Assembly (NCBI GenBank): GCA_963747755.1
Contig: CAVVGK010000014.1
Location: 496,001 to 560,000 of the forward strand
From: DATFVA01 sp963747755
GTDB lineage: Bacteria > Bacteroidota > Ignavibacteria > Ignavibacteriales > Ignavibacteriaceae
Direction of reading: 5' to 3'
Length of the DNA: 64,000 nucleotides
Shown here: positions 8,745 through 16,963 of the stretch, piece by piece
How positions within the stretch are numbered: the first letter of the stretch is position 1
How the letters are laid out: each line of letters starts with the position of its first letter
Notes under the pieces: model-generated
The model's database searches: none
Seen by the model: the letters and a program-made list of their open reading frames with translations, nothing else
What the model was told of the DNA's origin: nothing
Made by a program: the position numbers and the translations under genes

Positions 8745-10154
8745 CTAAATCAGCCTGTTTAAGTAAGTAGCGGGGTGTTCTGCCCTAACATTTATGTTGA
8801 ATTTTTTAACACCATACCTTATCTGAAGCATACAACCAGGGTTACCGGTTAACACTACCTCTGCCTTTGTATTACCGATATTTTTCATCTTCTCTTCAAG
8901 CAGTTTAAGCGATGTGTCTGTGTGCAACAGATTATAAATCCCTGCACTTCCGCAGCATTTTGTTGAATCTTCAAGCGGGATAACAGTTATTCCCTGTACC
9001 TGCTTTAATATGTCTCTCGGTTCGTTGAAAATTTTCTGGGTATGAACAAGGTGACAGGCGTCGTGATAGGTGACATTCCCGGTCTCAATGTTTTTCAGAG
9101 GAGGTAGATCTATCGTCCAAAGGAATTCGGCAACATCTTTAACTTTTGAAGAGAATTCCCGGGCTGACTCAGCAAATTCAGGGTCATCTTTTAATAACTC
9201 TCCATACTCCTTCATAAAAGCACCGCATCCGGCTGAATTAGAGATGAGATAATCATACTCATGTCTTGCGAAAGTTTTGATGTTTTTCTTTGCAAGTTCT
9301 CTTGCGGTTTTCATATCGCCGTTGTGCGCATTAAGCGATCCGCAGCAGGTCTGTTCTGACGGTGAAATAACCATCGCACCAAGCTTGTTCAGCAGTTCTA
9401 CTGTATCCTTATTTACCTCCGGAAGTAATATATCCATCAGGCAGCCAATGGAGAATGCCAGCCTGTATTTCACTTCAGTCGAGGGATATGAACCGGCAGA
9501 TGAACCACTATCAGTTGAGGGAATGGGAGTAGACGAGATCCCGCCGGAAGTGGAGTCCGATGCTGCAGGGGTCGGAGAAAATGGAGGGTTATATTCCCTG
9601 ATGTATGAATCGCTGAATTTTGCAGGAATTTCAGGTGAGAACTGTTCGATCTCAGCGATTCGGGGGAAAAGCTTGCTAAGGATTATTGTCGATCGTAGCA
9701 TTTTTTCAAGGCCCGACCTCTGATACAATCTTAGTAGTTTTGCAGCAAACCGTAGTCTGATCCTGTAGGGAATTATTTTTTTCAGAAAGAAATGTTGAAC
9801 GGGCGATGAGTATCCCTGTTTATCAACTTCCACCCGGGCGGCCTCAACCATTCTGCCATACTTAACACCGGCAGGACAGGCAGTCTCACAGGCCTGGCAG
9901 TCGAGACAGAAATTCATTTCGTAAGCGAAGGTATCAGTAACTGCAAGAGCACCTTCGGCAACAGATTTTATTAGTCTTATCCTCCCTCTGGGCGAGGAAG
10001 TTTCTCTCCCGGTAAGTAAATAAGTAGGACAGGAACTAAGGCACATTCCGCAATGAATACACTGCGTATAAACATCCGTTAGTTCCTTTATTTCAGTTAA
10101 AGAATTAATATTAATTATACCCGGGTCGTTTTTATCGTACAAATTTTTTATCAT
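8745..10154 (-). CDS. glcF: Glycolate/lactate oxidase iron-sulfur subunit GlcF
   Basis: About 469 residues. The N-terminal ferredoxin-like part has CIHCGMC...CP and CLDCQAC...CP clusters, and the C-terminal half has two cysteine-rich CCG domains (CCGSLNAHNGD and CCGSAGIYN). It would take electrons from the FAD subunit GlcD and pass them to quinone. ATG at 10154 is chosen over GTG at 10172; it overlaps glcD by 23 bases. The protein is longer than typical GlcF because of a Ser/Thr/Pro/Gly-rich stretch (about residues 189-226) between the ferredoxin part and the first CCG domain. No glcE is adjacent, so the substrate (glycolate, D-lactate or another 2-hydroxyacid) is uncertain. Confidence 0.85.
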   Translation of the reverse strand: MIKNLYDKNDPGIININSLTEIKELTDVYTQCIHCGMCLSSCPTYLLTGRETSSPRGRIRLIKSVAEGALAVTDTFAYEMNFCLDCQACETACPAGVKYGRMVEAARVEVDKQGYSSPVQHFFLKKIIPYRIRLRFAAKLLRLYQRSGLEKMLRSTIILSKLFPRIAEIEQFSPEIPAKFSDSYIREYNPPFSPTPAASDSTSGGISSTPIPSTDSGSSAGSYPSTEVKYRLAFSIGCLMDILLPEVNKDTVELLNKLGAMVISPSEQTCCGSLNAHNGDMKTARELAKKNIKTFARHEYDYLISNSAGCGAFMKEYGELLKDDPEFAESAREFSSKVKDVAEFLWTIDLPPLKNIETGNVTYHDACHLVHTQKIFNEPRDILKQVQGITVIPLEDSTKCCGSAGIYNLLHTDTSLKLLEEKMKNIGNTKAEVVLTGNPGCMLQIRYGVKKFNINVRAEHPATYLNRLI

Positions 10155-11559
10155 CCGGAAACAACACTTCACACTTCGGCTTTAATGAGAATATTTTTCC
10201 GGGATTAAGGATATTGTTTTCATCAATGGATGCTTTAATTTTCTTCATCATTTCCAGCCCCGGTATCCCTGCCACGCTTTCAAGGAATTGTTTCTTTGCA
10301 AGCCCCGTACCATGTTCACCTGTTATTGTACCGCCCAGTTTTATAGCCTCGTTAAAGATGAACTCAAACGCACGGTGAGCTTTTAAAATTTCACTTTTAT
10401 CCCTCTCATCGGTAAGACAGGTAGGATGTATATTGCCATCACCCGCGTGTCCGAAATTTCCAAATACTACATCAAATTTCCTGGCTGCTTCATTCACTTT
10501 TTCAATCATCACCGGCAGCTCACTCCTCGGTACAGTAGCATCCTCAAGAATTGTGGTTGGTTTCTTTCTTGCAAGTGCACTGAAGGCGGTCCGTCGTGCA
10601 GTTTTTAAGGCTTCAGCCTCAACTCTATCCTGTGCTGATTTCAAATAAGAACAGCTGTTTTTTTTCAGTATTCTATGAATCGAATCGGCATCTTCCTGAA
10701 CCGAGCTGCCCCTTCCGTCAACCTCAATCAGCAAAACAGCTTCACTGTTTACGGGCAGCCCGATATGAGTATAATCCTCCACACAATTAATTGTCGTCTT
10801 ATCAAGAAACTCCATCATCGAAGGCGTAATATGTGCCGAAATAATTCCTGCCACAGCCTTCGCCGCATCATTCAGTTTATCGAAGTATGCAAGAAAAGTG
10901 ATTGATTCAGTCGGCTTGGGAATCAGCTTCAGCAGTATCTTCGTTATGATGCCAAGTGTTCCTTCACTCCCGACAATAAAATCTCTCAGGTTATACCCTG
11001 CAACATCCTTCATATTCTTCCCGCCGGTTTTCAGCAGGTCGCCGTTCGGCAGTATCATTTCCACGCCAAGTACATAATTTTTTGTCACCCCGTACTTAAG
11101 CCCTCTCAGTCCTCCCGCATTATTCGCAACGTTGCCGCCGATAGTGCAGACGTTAATGCTTCCGGGATCAGGAGGATAGAAAAGACCTGATTTCTCAACC
11201 TCACGCTGAATCAGTCCTGTTACAACCCCGGGTTCAACAAGAGCAGTAAGGTTGGCAGTGTCAATCTCTAATATCCTGTTCCACCCCGTCATCACTACAA
11301 CTAAAGAATTCTCAACAGGTATCGATCCCCCGCTCAATCCTGTTCCTGATCCTCTCGGTACGATGGCAAACCTTTCACTGTTTGCCAGCTTCATCAATTC
11401 AGTTATCTGTTGTTCGCTTTCAGGGAAAACGATTGCTTCGGGGGACTGAACTAGAAGAGGTGTGGCATCGTAAGAATAGGTTATTTTGTCTTCGGGGGAA
11501 TCGGAGAAATTGTTTTTACCGACTATACTTTTAATTTTTTCTTTTACAGAATGATCCAT
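10132..11559 (-). CDS. glcD: FAD-linked 2-hydroxyacid oxidase subunit GlcD
   Basis: A 475-residue flavoprotein of the glycolate oxidase GlcD / D-lactate dehydrogenase family. The N-terminal FAD-binding type-4 domain shows PRGSGTGLSGG and ANNAGGLRGLKYG. The C-terminal FAD-oxidase domain shows the conserved FGHAGDGNIHP and ITGEHGTG motifs. It oxidises a 2-hydroxyacid to the 2-oxoacid, with electrons going to the following GlcF. ATG at 11559 lacks a clear ribosome-binding site. A perfect palindrome occupies the 6-20 bases before it. The gene is intact. Confidence 0.88.
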   Translation of the reverse strand: MDHSVKEKIKSIVGKNNFSDSPEDKITYSYDATPLLVQSPEAIVFPESEQQITELMKLANSERFAIVPRGSGTGLSGGSIPVENSLVVVMTGWNRILEIDTANLTALVEPGVVTGLIQREVEKSGLFYPPDPGSINVCTIGGNVANNAGGLRGLKYGVTKNYVLGVEMILPNGDLLKTGGKNMKDVAGYNLRDFIVGSEGTLGIITKILLKLIPKPTESITFLAYFDKLNDAAKAVAGIISAHITPSMMEFLDKTTINCVEDYTHIGLPVNSEAVLLIEVDGRGSSVQEDADSIHRILKKNSCSYLKSAQDRVEAEALKTARRTAFSALARKKPTTILEDATVPRSELPVMIEKVNEAARKFDVVFGNFGHAGDGNIHPTCLTDERDKSEILKAHRAFEFIFNEAIKLGGTITGEHGTGLAKKQFLESVAGIPGLEMMKKIKASIDENNILNPGKIFSLKPKCEVLFPDDKKFVR

Positions 11560-11564
11560 TAATT

Positions 11565-11579
11565 ATCTGATTATCAGAT
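11565..11579. promoter_or_regulatory. Palindrome immediately upstream of the glcD start
   Basis: ATCTGAT, one base, ATCAGAT: a perfect 7-bp inverted repeat centred 13 bases before the glcD start codon. It could be an operator, or fold in the mRNA and cover the start region. No regulator gene is adjacent to name a candidate. Confidence 0.4.
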
Positions 11580-11599
11580 GTTGAAGTCGGGAGATAAAA

Positions 11600-11908
11600 T
11601 CATGATGCTACCCGGCTCAGAATTAGTCTCACTATCAGCGCAATAATTATTGCAGCGCCGATATAGATGAGAAGAGTCTGAATCGACCTAACCGTCAGTG
11701 CTGCTGTTGAACGATATCCCCTCCATCCGCATTGTTTGCACCGGTACAGCTTCAGAAAGGATATCCTCTTCACAAGTCTCTCTCTCAAGTTTCTTGAATG
11801 AGACCTGTAGATTGTCCCCGTGGCAAAGCACGAAGGGCATTTCTCAAATACAGGATTTTTCTTCTGGATAAATGTGAAAGATTTCATTTTCCTGATCGAT
11901 AATTCCAT
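11600..11908 (-). CDS. Small zinc-ribbon membrane protein
   Basis: A 102-residue protein with two CxxC pairs (CPSC about residue 24, CKQC about residue 57) forming a likely zinc ribbon. One C-terminal transmembrane segment follows (about residues 76-97). The stretch between the Cys pairs is strongly basic. A second ATG seven codons in (11887) is equally possible. It lies alone between glcD and the processing peptidase gene, with short gaps on both sides. Function is unknown. The ribbon is probably cytoplasmic and could bind nucleic acid or a partner protein, but nothing here decides this. Confidence 0.65.
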   Translation of the reverse strand: MELSIRKMKSFTFIQKKNPVFEKCPSCFATGTIYRSHSRNLRERLVKRISFLKLYRCKQCGWRGYRSTAALTVRSIQTLLIYIGAAIIIALIVRLILSRVAS

Positions 11909-11976
11909 AGCTTGACGTATCTGCCAGGGGAGCTTTCCCGCTCCCCTTAAGTATGTGTATTAAAATATGATTATTT

Positions 11977-13629
11977 TTACTGATAATTCAATAGTTTGTT
12001 ATATTTTTTGTCACTCGATAGAACGGAAAGTGCTGCCTGGAACTGCGGATCATTTTCAAGAGCCTCCTTTACCCTCCCTTGTGATCCAAGATACCTTGAT
12101 GCCAGTTCAGATTTTAATTCTTTTTGAATTTCTGTCTTGTATATCTTAAACTCGCTCCCGTCTATCTTTCCGAACTGATCTTTAAGTTTCTTAAGTTCAG
12201 AAAGTATTGAAGAATCAAGTTTCTTTTTATCGGCATCTCCTATAAGCTTGTTCACAGCTTTCTCCGCGTCAGAACTGTACTCAAAGTCCTCGTCCTTCAA
12301 AAACTTCTCAAATTGGGAGAATAATTTTTCATCGTTTATTGAACTGAACTTTTCATTCTGATGGTTATAATAATAATGGTCAGCGAACTTAAAGAACATT
12401 CCTTTGGCAAGCAGGTCCTGTGTGATACCGCCGTCAATTTTGTATTCTACAGTTGAATCCGGAGTTATGCCGCCTGCACCGTAAACAGAACGTTTGTTAT
12501 CTGTCAAATATTTACTGTTTAGTATTGAATCAGCGTCGGTTATAACTTTATTGTTCTCTGCGTAGTTGATTTTTTGAATACATCTTCCGCTAGGCGTATA
12601 ATACTTTGCCGTAGTAATCTTTAAAGAAGAATTATAGCTTAAGGGAGTTATTGTCTGCACCAGTCCTTTGCCGTATGATTTTGTTCCGATTATTACACCC
12701 CTGTCGTGATCCTGCATTGCTCCGGCAACGATCTCCGAAGCCGAGGCCGAACCCTGGTTAATAAGCACAACAAGTCTTGCATTGCCTGCAAAGGGTTCCT
12801 GGTCTGCATAATAATGATTAACGTTCGTATCATCTCTTCCTTTCGTAGTTACAATCAGATCTCCTTTCGGCAGGAACTTATCGCATATATCCGCAGCCAC
12901 GTCAAGGAGTCCTCCCGGATTGCCGCGAAGGTCAAGCACAATCGACTTAATTTCCTTCTGTGCCTTAAGTTCCTTCAGTGCATCTAAAACTTCTGAAGCG
13001 GCCGACCTGCTGAAACTAGATAGCTTAAGGTAAGCATTATTGCTGTTTTCGGGCATAAAACCATAGTAGGTGAGGTTCTTTACCATAACTTCTTCTCTAA
13101 TCAGATTGAAGTTAATTGTATCCTGTTCTTCATTTCTTACTATCTTCAGATCAACTGCTGTTCCGGGTTCTCCTTTTACAAGCTGCGAAACCTCGTCTAT
13201 ATTCTCCGGAGTTATAGCCACACTGTCGGCTGCTATAATTTCATCGCCTATCCTTATTCCCTGTCTCTGGGCCGAATACCCGTCAAGCACCTCAACCACT
13301 GTAACGGCACTTCCTCTCACGCCGATAGATATCCCGACCCCGCCGTACTTGCCATTTGTAATAAGATCAATTTCTTCTTTTTTATCCCCGTCAATAAATA
13401 TTGTATAAGGATCAAGCGTGTTAAGCATACCTTCAATGCCGGCCCGCATAAACTGTTCGGGGTTAATGTTGTCGACATAGTTAAGAGAAATCTCTTTATA
13501 AACCTTTCCAAACAAATCAATGTTTTTGGAAATTTGGAAATAAACATCATCCTCGCCCGGGAAGAAGCCTGAAAACAAAAGGATTACCAGCACTCCGCCT
13601 AAATATGATTTCCAATGCTTCAATTTCAT
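11977..13629 (-). CDS. ctpA: C-terminal processing peptidase (S41 family, Prc/CtpA)
   Basis: A 550-residue exported serine protease. It has an N-terminal signal/anchor (about residues 8-24), a tail-specific protease N-terminal helical region, a PDZ domain (about 85-170) with the GVGISIG motif, and an S41 core. The catalytic Ser is in GSASASEIV and the Lys in GTKSYGKGLVQT, the family Ser/Lys dyad. A C-terminal helical region of about 180 residues follows. It cleaves C-termini of envelope proteins in the periplasm. Its start is one base from the tmk stop, so the two are probably cotranscribed. Confidence 0.9.
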   Translation of the reverse strand: MKLKHWKSYLGGVLVILLFSGFFPGEDDVYFQISKNIDLFGKVYKEISLNYVDNINPEQFMRAGIEGMLNTLDPYTIFIDGDKKEEIDLITNGKYGGVGISIGVRGSAVTVVEVLDGYSAQRQGIRIGDEIIAADSVAITPENIDEVSQLVKGEPGTAVDLKIVRNEEQDTINFNLIREEVMVKNLTYYGFMPENSNNAYLKLSSFSRSAASEVLDALKELKAQKEIKSIVLDLRGNPGGLLDVAADICDKFLPKGDLIVTTKGRDDTNVNHYYADQEPFAGNARLVVLINQGSASASEIVAGAMQDHDRGVIIGTKSYGKGLVQTITPLSYNSSLKITTAKYYTPSGRCIQKINYAENNKVITDADSILNSKYLTDNKRSVYGAGGITPDSTVEYKIDGGITQDLLAKGMFFKFADHYYYNHQNEKFSSINDEKLFSQFEKFLKDEDFEYSSDAEKAVNKLIGDADKKKLDSSILSELKKLKDQFGKIDGSEFKIYKTEIQKELKSELASRYLGSQGRVKEALENDPQFQAALSVLSSDKKYNKLLNYQ

Positions 13630-13630
13630 A

Positions 13631-14257
13631 TTATCTTGTCTCCTTCTTCTCTAAAAAGTTTATTTCTTCAAGGATACCGTCATGAATCACTTCAATTGAT
13701 TTCATTCCGTCAATAACCTTCATCCGGCTGTTCTGGTCTGCAATATAAAGGTAGCCTGCCCTGACCTTTTCATAGAACGATGAGTCCGATATCTCAATCC
13801 TGTCGGGATCAAAATTCCTCATCAGTTTCTTTCTTCTGTCAGCTTCTTCGACAGTGATATCGATGAAGAAAGTAAGATCGGGTACGGTCTCTCCGATAGC
13901 CAGATTGTTTATATGATTCACCGATTCAATATCAATGCCGCGGCCGAAGCCCTGGTATGCTGTAGTGGAATCATGGAATCGATCCGAAATTACATAGATT
14001 CCCTGATTAAGATAAGGTCTAATTTTTTCCCTGACAAGCTGAGCACGTGCTGCAGAGAACAGAAATATTTCCGTTTCCATCACCATATGATAATGTTTCT
14101 TGTCGAGCAGTATCGATCTTACCAATTCGGATATTTCTGTTCCTCCCGGTTCGCGGATTATTTCAACTTTTTTATTTTGTTCGATAAAATATTTTTTAAG
14201 CAGCTCAACCTGTGTGGATTTACCGCAGAAGTCGATTCCTTCAAAGGTTATAAACAT
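13631..14257 (-). CDS. tmk: Thymidylate kinase
   Basis: A 208-residue dTMP kinase converting dTMP to dTDP. The P-loop reads EGIDFCGKSTQ (family usual is EGIDGSGKST). The DR motif is in ISDRFHDST, and REPGGTE matches the conserved substrate-binding loop. Length is normal for the family. Starts at ATG 14257, 18 bases after the YbbR gene, and is followed closely by the processing peptidase gene. Confidence 0.92.
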   Translation of the reverse strand: MFITFEGIDFCGKSTQVELLKKYFIEQNKKVEIIREPGGTEISELVRSILLDKKHYHMVMETEIFLFSAARAQLVREKIRPYLNQGIYVISDRFHDSTTAYQGFGRGIDIESVNHINNLAIGETVPDLTFFIDITVEEADRRKKLMRNFDPDRIEISDSSFYEKVRAGYLYIADQNSRMKVIDGMKSIEVIHDGILEEINFLEKKETR

Positions 14258-14275
14258 AAAGGGGAGTCTCCAGGT

Positions 14276-15187
14276 TCAATTAAATTTTTTAATGATGTAT
14301 CTTAATCTTTCCGGCTTGATATGCTCGAGAATGGTATTTTTTGGGATATCTACCTTCGGTACTACACTGCCAAGAGTGTCCAGCACAATATCCCTGTAGT
14401 TAACATAAGCTTTTATCTCGCTCTTGTCCATTTTTCCCAACATATCTATTCCCGCTCTTATATCGACGGAGATCTTGTTAGGCAGCAGTACCACTTCCCT
14501 GTCAACCGGAAGATCAATTATCTGAACATCAACATCATCAAAATTTTTATCAACTATTTTCTGAACGTTCAGATATACCGAAACTTCCCTATCCTTATAA
14601 ATAACTCCCGGCAGATCCTCTAGCTGAACCTGACCTCTCAAGCCGTCATCAAGTTTTTCGAAAGTTTTCCTTTTGGTGTAAACGAAGGTCAGATTCCTGA
14701 CTACGCTCCTTGGACCATAAAGGGTGGTGGAGTCGGGACTTACTTGTATAGGAGTTGCCAGCCCATAGCCCGGCTTATAATTCAGATCCAAGTCCGCTAC
14801 AATCGCAACTTTTTTCATAAAATCTTTTTCTACATAAAAAGAAAGCGTATCCGGTGTCATATCTATGACTTCAATATCCGACGAAAGCCACTGGTTCTCA
14901 CCAAGGAAATTATATAGATTAACGTTGATCTTCCCGCTGTCCTCCACGGATATGGTGTAGTCGGATTTCGTACTAAGGTTTACACCGAGAAGCTTCCAGC
15001 CTTGTCCCTTCAGCTTCACGGATATATCGTCGGGTATCTTGGTTGCTGTCGAATAACCCGTCGGGAAATTTACCAGCTTTACCGGTACATATACGGTTGC
15101 ATAATAATCGTTCGAAAGCGAGATAGATATCCATAGTATTATGGAGAAAATAACTGAAAGGACTACTATGTGCAGATTTTTTTTCAT
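14276..15187 (-). CDS. YbbR-domain membrane-anchored protein
   Basis: A 303-residue protein with one N-terminal helix (about residues 6-26) and repeated YbbR-type beta domains, recognisable from VKLVNFPTGYS near the start and repeated VDLP-like edges later. In Firmicutes a YbbR protein (CdaR) regulates the cyclic-di-AMP synthase encoded beside it. No diadenylate cyclase gene lies here, so that role is uncertain. It comes first in a run with tmk and ctpA. Confidence 0.75.
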   Translation of the reverse strand: MKKNLHIVVLSVIFSIILWISISLSNDYYATVYVPVKLVNFPTGYSTATKIPDDISVKLKGQGWKLLGVNLSTKSDYTISVEDSGKINVNLYNFLGENQWLSSDIEVIDMTPDTLSFYVEKDFMKKVAIVADLDLNYKPGYGLATPIQVSPDSTTLYGPRSVVRNLTFVYTKRKTFEKLDDGLRGQVQLEDLPGVIYKDREVSVYLNVQKIVDKNFDDVDVQIIDLPVDREVVLLPNKISVDIRAGIDMLGKMDKSEIKAYVNYRDIVLDTLGSVVPKVDIPKNTILEHIKPERLRYIIKKFN

Positions 15188-15202
15188 TTCTTAAATATAA
15201 AT

Positions 15203-15228
15203 AAAAAAACTCCACGGTGAGCGGAGTT
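15203..15228 (-). terminator. Intrinsic terminator after the microcompartment gene pair
   Basis: On the minus strand AACTCC pairs with GGAGTT around a nine-base loop, followed directly by a run of seven Ts. It lies 27 bases past the stop of the second shell-protein gene, so it marks the end of that transcription unit. Confidence 0.75.
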
Positions 15229-15254
15229 CTCTAGCAAAAATATGAACACAGGTT

Positions 15255-16184
15255 CTAGATTATCTTTTTAAATAAATCCAGCAGCTCTCTCCTGTTGGCG
15301 CGTGAGATATCTCTTCCCTGGATAGGGAATCCTTCCATGGCACGCGCTGCTTTTCTCAGGTTGTGAACGTTAAGCTTTTCAAGTTCTTCCATTGAAGGTA
15401 TTTCCTGTGAGCCGCCCCTTTTGGCCTGTTTTTCAGCAGTTGGTTTTTCTGCGGGTTTGATGCTCTGCTGTTCTTCCTTGGGCTCTTTAATACCTAACGC
15501 CTCTCTCCTGAGTCTCTCAAGATGATCGGTATTTACTGAAAAAAGATTTGCACCTTCAGATTCCTTTTGGGGTTTGGGTGCATGCGCTTTAACCGGTTTT
15601 GAAACCGGAACTTTTGGTTTTTCTTTTTCGGAACTGCTTATATCTCCGCCTGGTTCCCTTACCGGTTTCATAGCTGCCTGTTCTGCTGCTTCAGGTTTTC
15701 CTGCGGCTGAAGGTTTTGTAGTATGAACTGCTCCACCTGATTTTTTCTCAGGGACAGTTTTGTCTGTCTCTTGTTCCGCTTTTTTGGCAGATATATCCAC
15801 AACAGAATCTTTTCCGGCTCCGGTAGGTTTATTCTCAAAGGATGATCCATCAGTTTCAGTTTTTCTTTTTCTGTCAGGCTTGGTTTTCCTGCCTTCCCCC
15901 GGATCGTCATCTGCTATTTCGGGAAAAAGTGCAGTCATCTGCGAATCAGGCTGGGGAATTACATGGATAGAAACAAGTTCTCCTACCCTGGCAGCTGCTG
16001 CTGCTCCGGCATCCACAGATGCTTTTACCGCAGCAACATCACCTACAATCTTGATTGTAATAAGTGCAGGATTGGTTACCTCTTTCCCTATCAGGGTAAC
16101 GTTTGAAGTCTTAACCATGGCATCCGCGGCTTCAATTGCAGCAACGAGACCACGGGTTTCAACCAAACCCAGTGCTTTCGGCAT
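15255..16184 (-). CDS. BMC-domain shell protein with long tail and Rho-N/SAP-like C-terminus
   Basis: A 309-residue protein. Residues 1-90 form one bacterial microcompartment (BMC, Pfam00936-type) hexamer-forming domain, closely similar to the protein encoded just upstream. The pore loop differs: residues 36-40 read VTNPA where the neighbour has the usual glycine-rich TIGGG. Residues about 92-260 are Lys/Glu/Pro/Ser-rich and likely disordered. The last 45 residues (about 263-309) look like a small helix-extended-helix fold of the Rho-N/SAP type (EKLNVHNLRKAARA, then RRELLDLFKK). Such domains often bind nucleic acid. No microcompartment enzymes or pentameric vertex protein are nearby. Confidence 0.85.
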   Translation of the reverse strand: MPKALGLVETRGLVAAIEAADAMVKTSNVTLIGKEVTNPALITIKIVGDVAAVKASVDAGAAAAARVGELVSIHVIPQPDSQMTALFPEIADDDPGEGRKTKPDRKRKTETDGSSFENKPTGAGKDSVVDISAKKAEQETDKTVPEKKSGGAVHTTKPSAAGKPEAAEQAAMKPVREPGGDISSSEKEKPKVPVSKPVKAHAPKPQKESEGANLFSVNTDHLERLRREALGIKEPKEEQQSIKPAEKPTAEKQAKRGGSQEIPSMEELEKLNVHNLRKAARAMEGFPIQGRDISRANRRELLDLFKKII

Positions 16185-16187
16185 AGG

Positions 16188-16466
16188 TTACTTTCTTTTT
16201 GGCAGAATTGCTTCAACTTCAGTATGGGGACGCGGAATGACATGAACTGATATCAGTTCACCAACTCTCTGCGCAGCAGCAGCGCCGGCATCGGTTGCCG
16301 CTTTTACCGCACCAACATCTCCCCTGACCATGACGGTTACATAACCGCCTCCGATCGTTTCTTTTCCCAGTAATTCTACTTTTGCGGCTTTAACCATTGC
16401 ATCGGCGGCTTCAACGGCGCCGACCAGCCCCTTGGTTTCTATCATTCCGAGTGCGTCAAGTGACAT
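16188..16466 (-). CDS. Canonical BMC microcompartment shell protein (PduA/EutM type)
   Basis: A 92-residue single-BMC-domain protein of normal length. It has the conserved ALGMIETKGLVGAVEAAD start, the KETIGGG pore loop (residues 35-41) and the VGELISVHVIPRPH C-terminal strand. It would form hexagonal shell tiles. It ends three bases before the start of the second shell gene, and the two are about half identical by eye, which suggests tandem duplication. The cargo is unknown because no signature enzyme lies in the window. Confidence 0.93.
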   Translation of the reverse strand: MSLDALGMIETKGLVGAVEAADAMVKAAKVELLGKETIGGGYVTVMVRGDVGAVKAATDAGAAAAQRVGELISVHVIPRPHTEVEAILPKRK

Positions 16467-16500
16467 AAACGTGCTCCCAATATTGAATTTATGATGTTCG

Positions 16501-16529
16501 AAAATAGCTTATCAGCTAATAAATGTCAA
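16501..16529 (-). promoter_or_regulatory. Predicted promoter of the BMC pair with inverted repeat in the spacer
   Basis: On the minus strand TTGACA (16529-16524) is followed by a 17-base spacer and TATTTT (16506-16501). This is a good primary-sigma-type promoter overlapping the end of ruvX and lying 35 bases before the first shell gene. An inverted repeat TAGCT-4-AGCTA (16505-16518) sits in the spacer and could be an operator. It is predicted by eye only. Confidence 0.4.
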
Positions 16530-16963
16530 TTTAAACTATTAAGGTATTCCTGCAGAATTATTGCCGCAGAATTCTGATCAACCAGCCCTTTATCCCTTCG
16601 CTTTGATTTTTTAGTTACAGATTCAAGTATTTTCTCCCTTGCCATCACCGAAGTGTACCTTTCATCCCACAAAATAATTTCTTTTATGAACTTTTTTTTA
16701 AGGTCCTCTTCGAATTTTTTCACCTGGTCGGTAATATGAGATTTGCCTCCATCTTCATTTATTGGAAAGCCCAGTATTATCTTCTCAACATTTTTTTCTT
16801 CAATTACTTTCTTCAGCTCATTCCAGAAATTTTTATCGTTGAATAGTGTTTTGTATGCATAGGCAAATATTTTCAGCGGATCACTTAAGGCAAGTCCCGT
16901 TCTTTTTAGTCCGAAGTCAATGCCTAATATCCGGGCTGGTTCATTAAATTCATTTTCGGGCAT
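16526..16963 (-). CDS. ruvX: Holliday junction resolvase-like RuvX/YqgF
   Basis: A 145-residue RNase H-fold protein with the family motifs: ILGIDFGLKRTGLA (first acidic residue), ILGFPINEDGG, and DERYTS with a late D in KGLVDQNSAA. The family acts in rRNA maturation and is also called a putative Holliday junction resolvase. The ATG at 16963 shares one base with the rel stop (TGATG), so it is coupled to rel. Confidence 0.9.
   Translation of the reverse strand: MPENEFNEPARILGIDFGLKRTGLALSDPLKIFAYAYKTLFNDKNFWNELKKVIEEKNVEKIILGFPINEDGGKSHITDQVKKFEEDLKKKFIKEIILWDERYTSVMAREKILESVTKKSKRRDKGLVDQNSAAIILQEYLNSLN

Noticed and set aside
9277..9723. 148-codon plus-strand frame opposite glcF
   Set aside because: It lies wholly inside the glcF gene on the other strand and has no recognisable protein features. 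It arises from the Ser/Thr-rich insert.
15760..16245. 161-codon plus-strand frame opposite the shell-protein genes
   Set aside because: It is antisense to two clear BMC genes. Its Ala/Ser/Thr-rich product is the mirror of the GC-rich coding strand.
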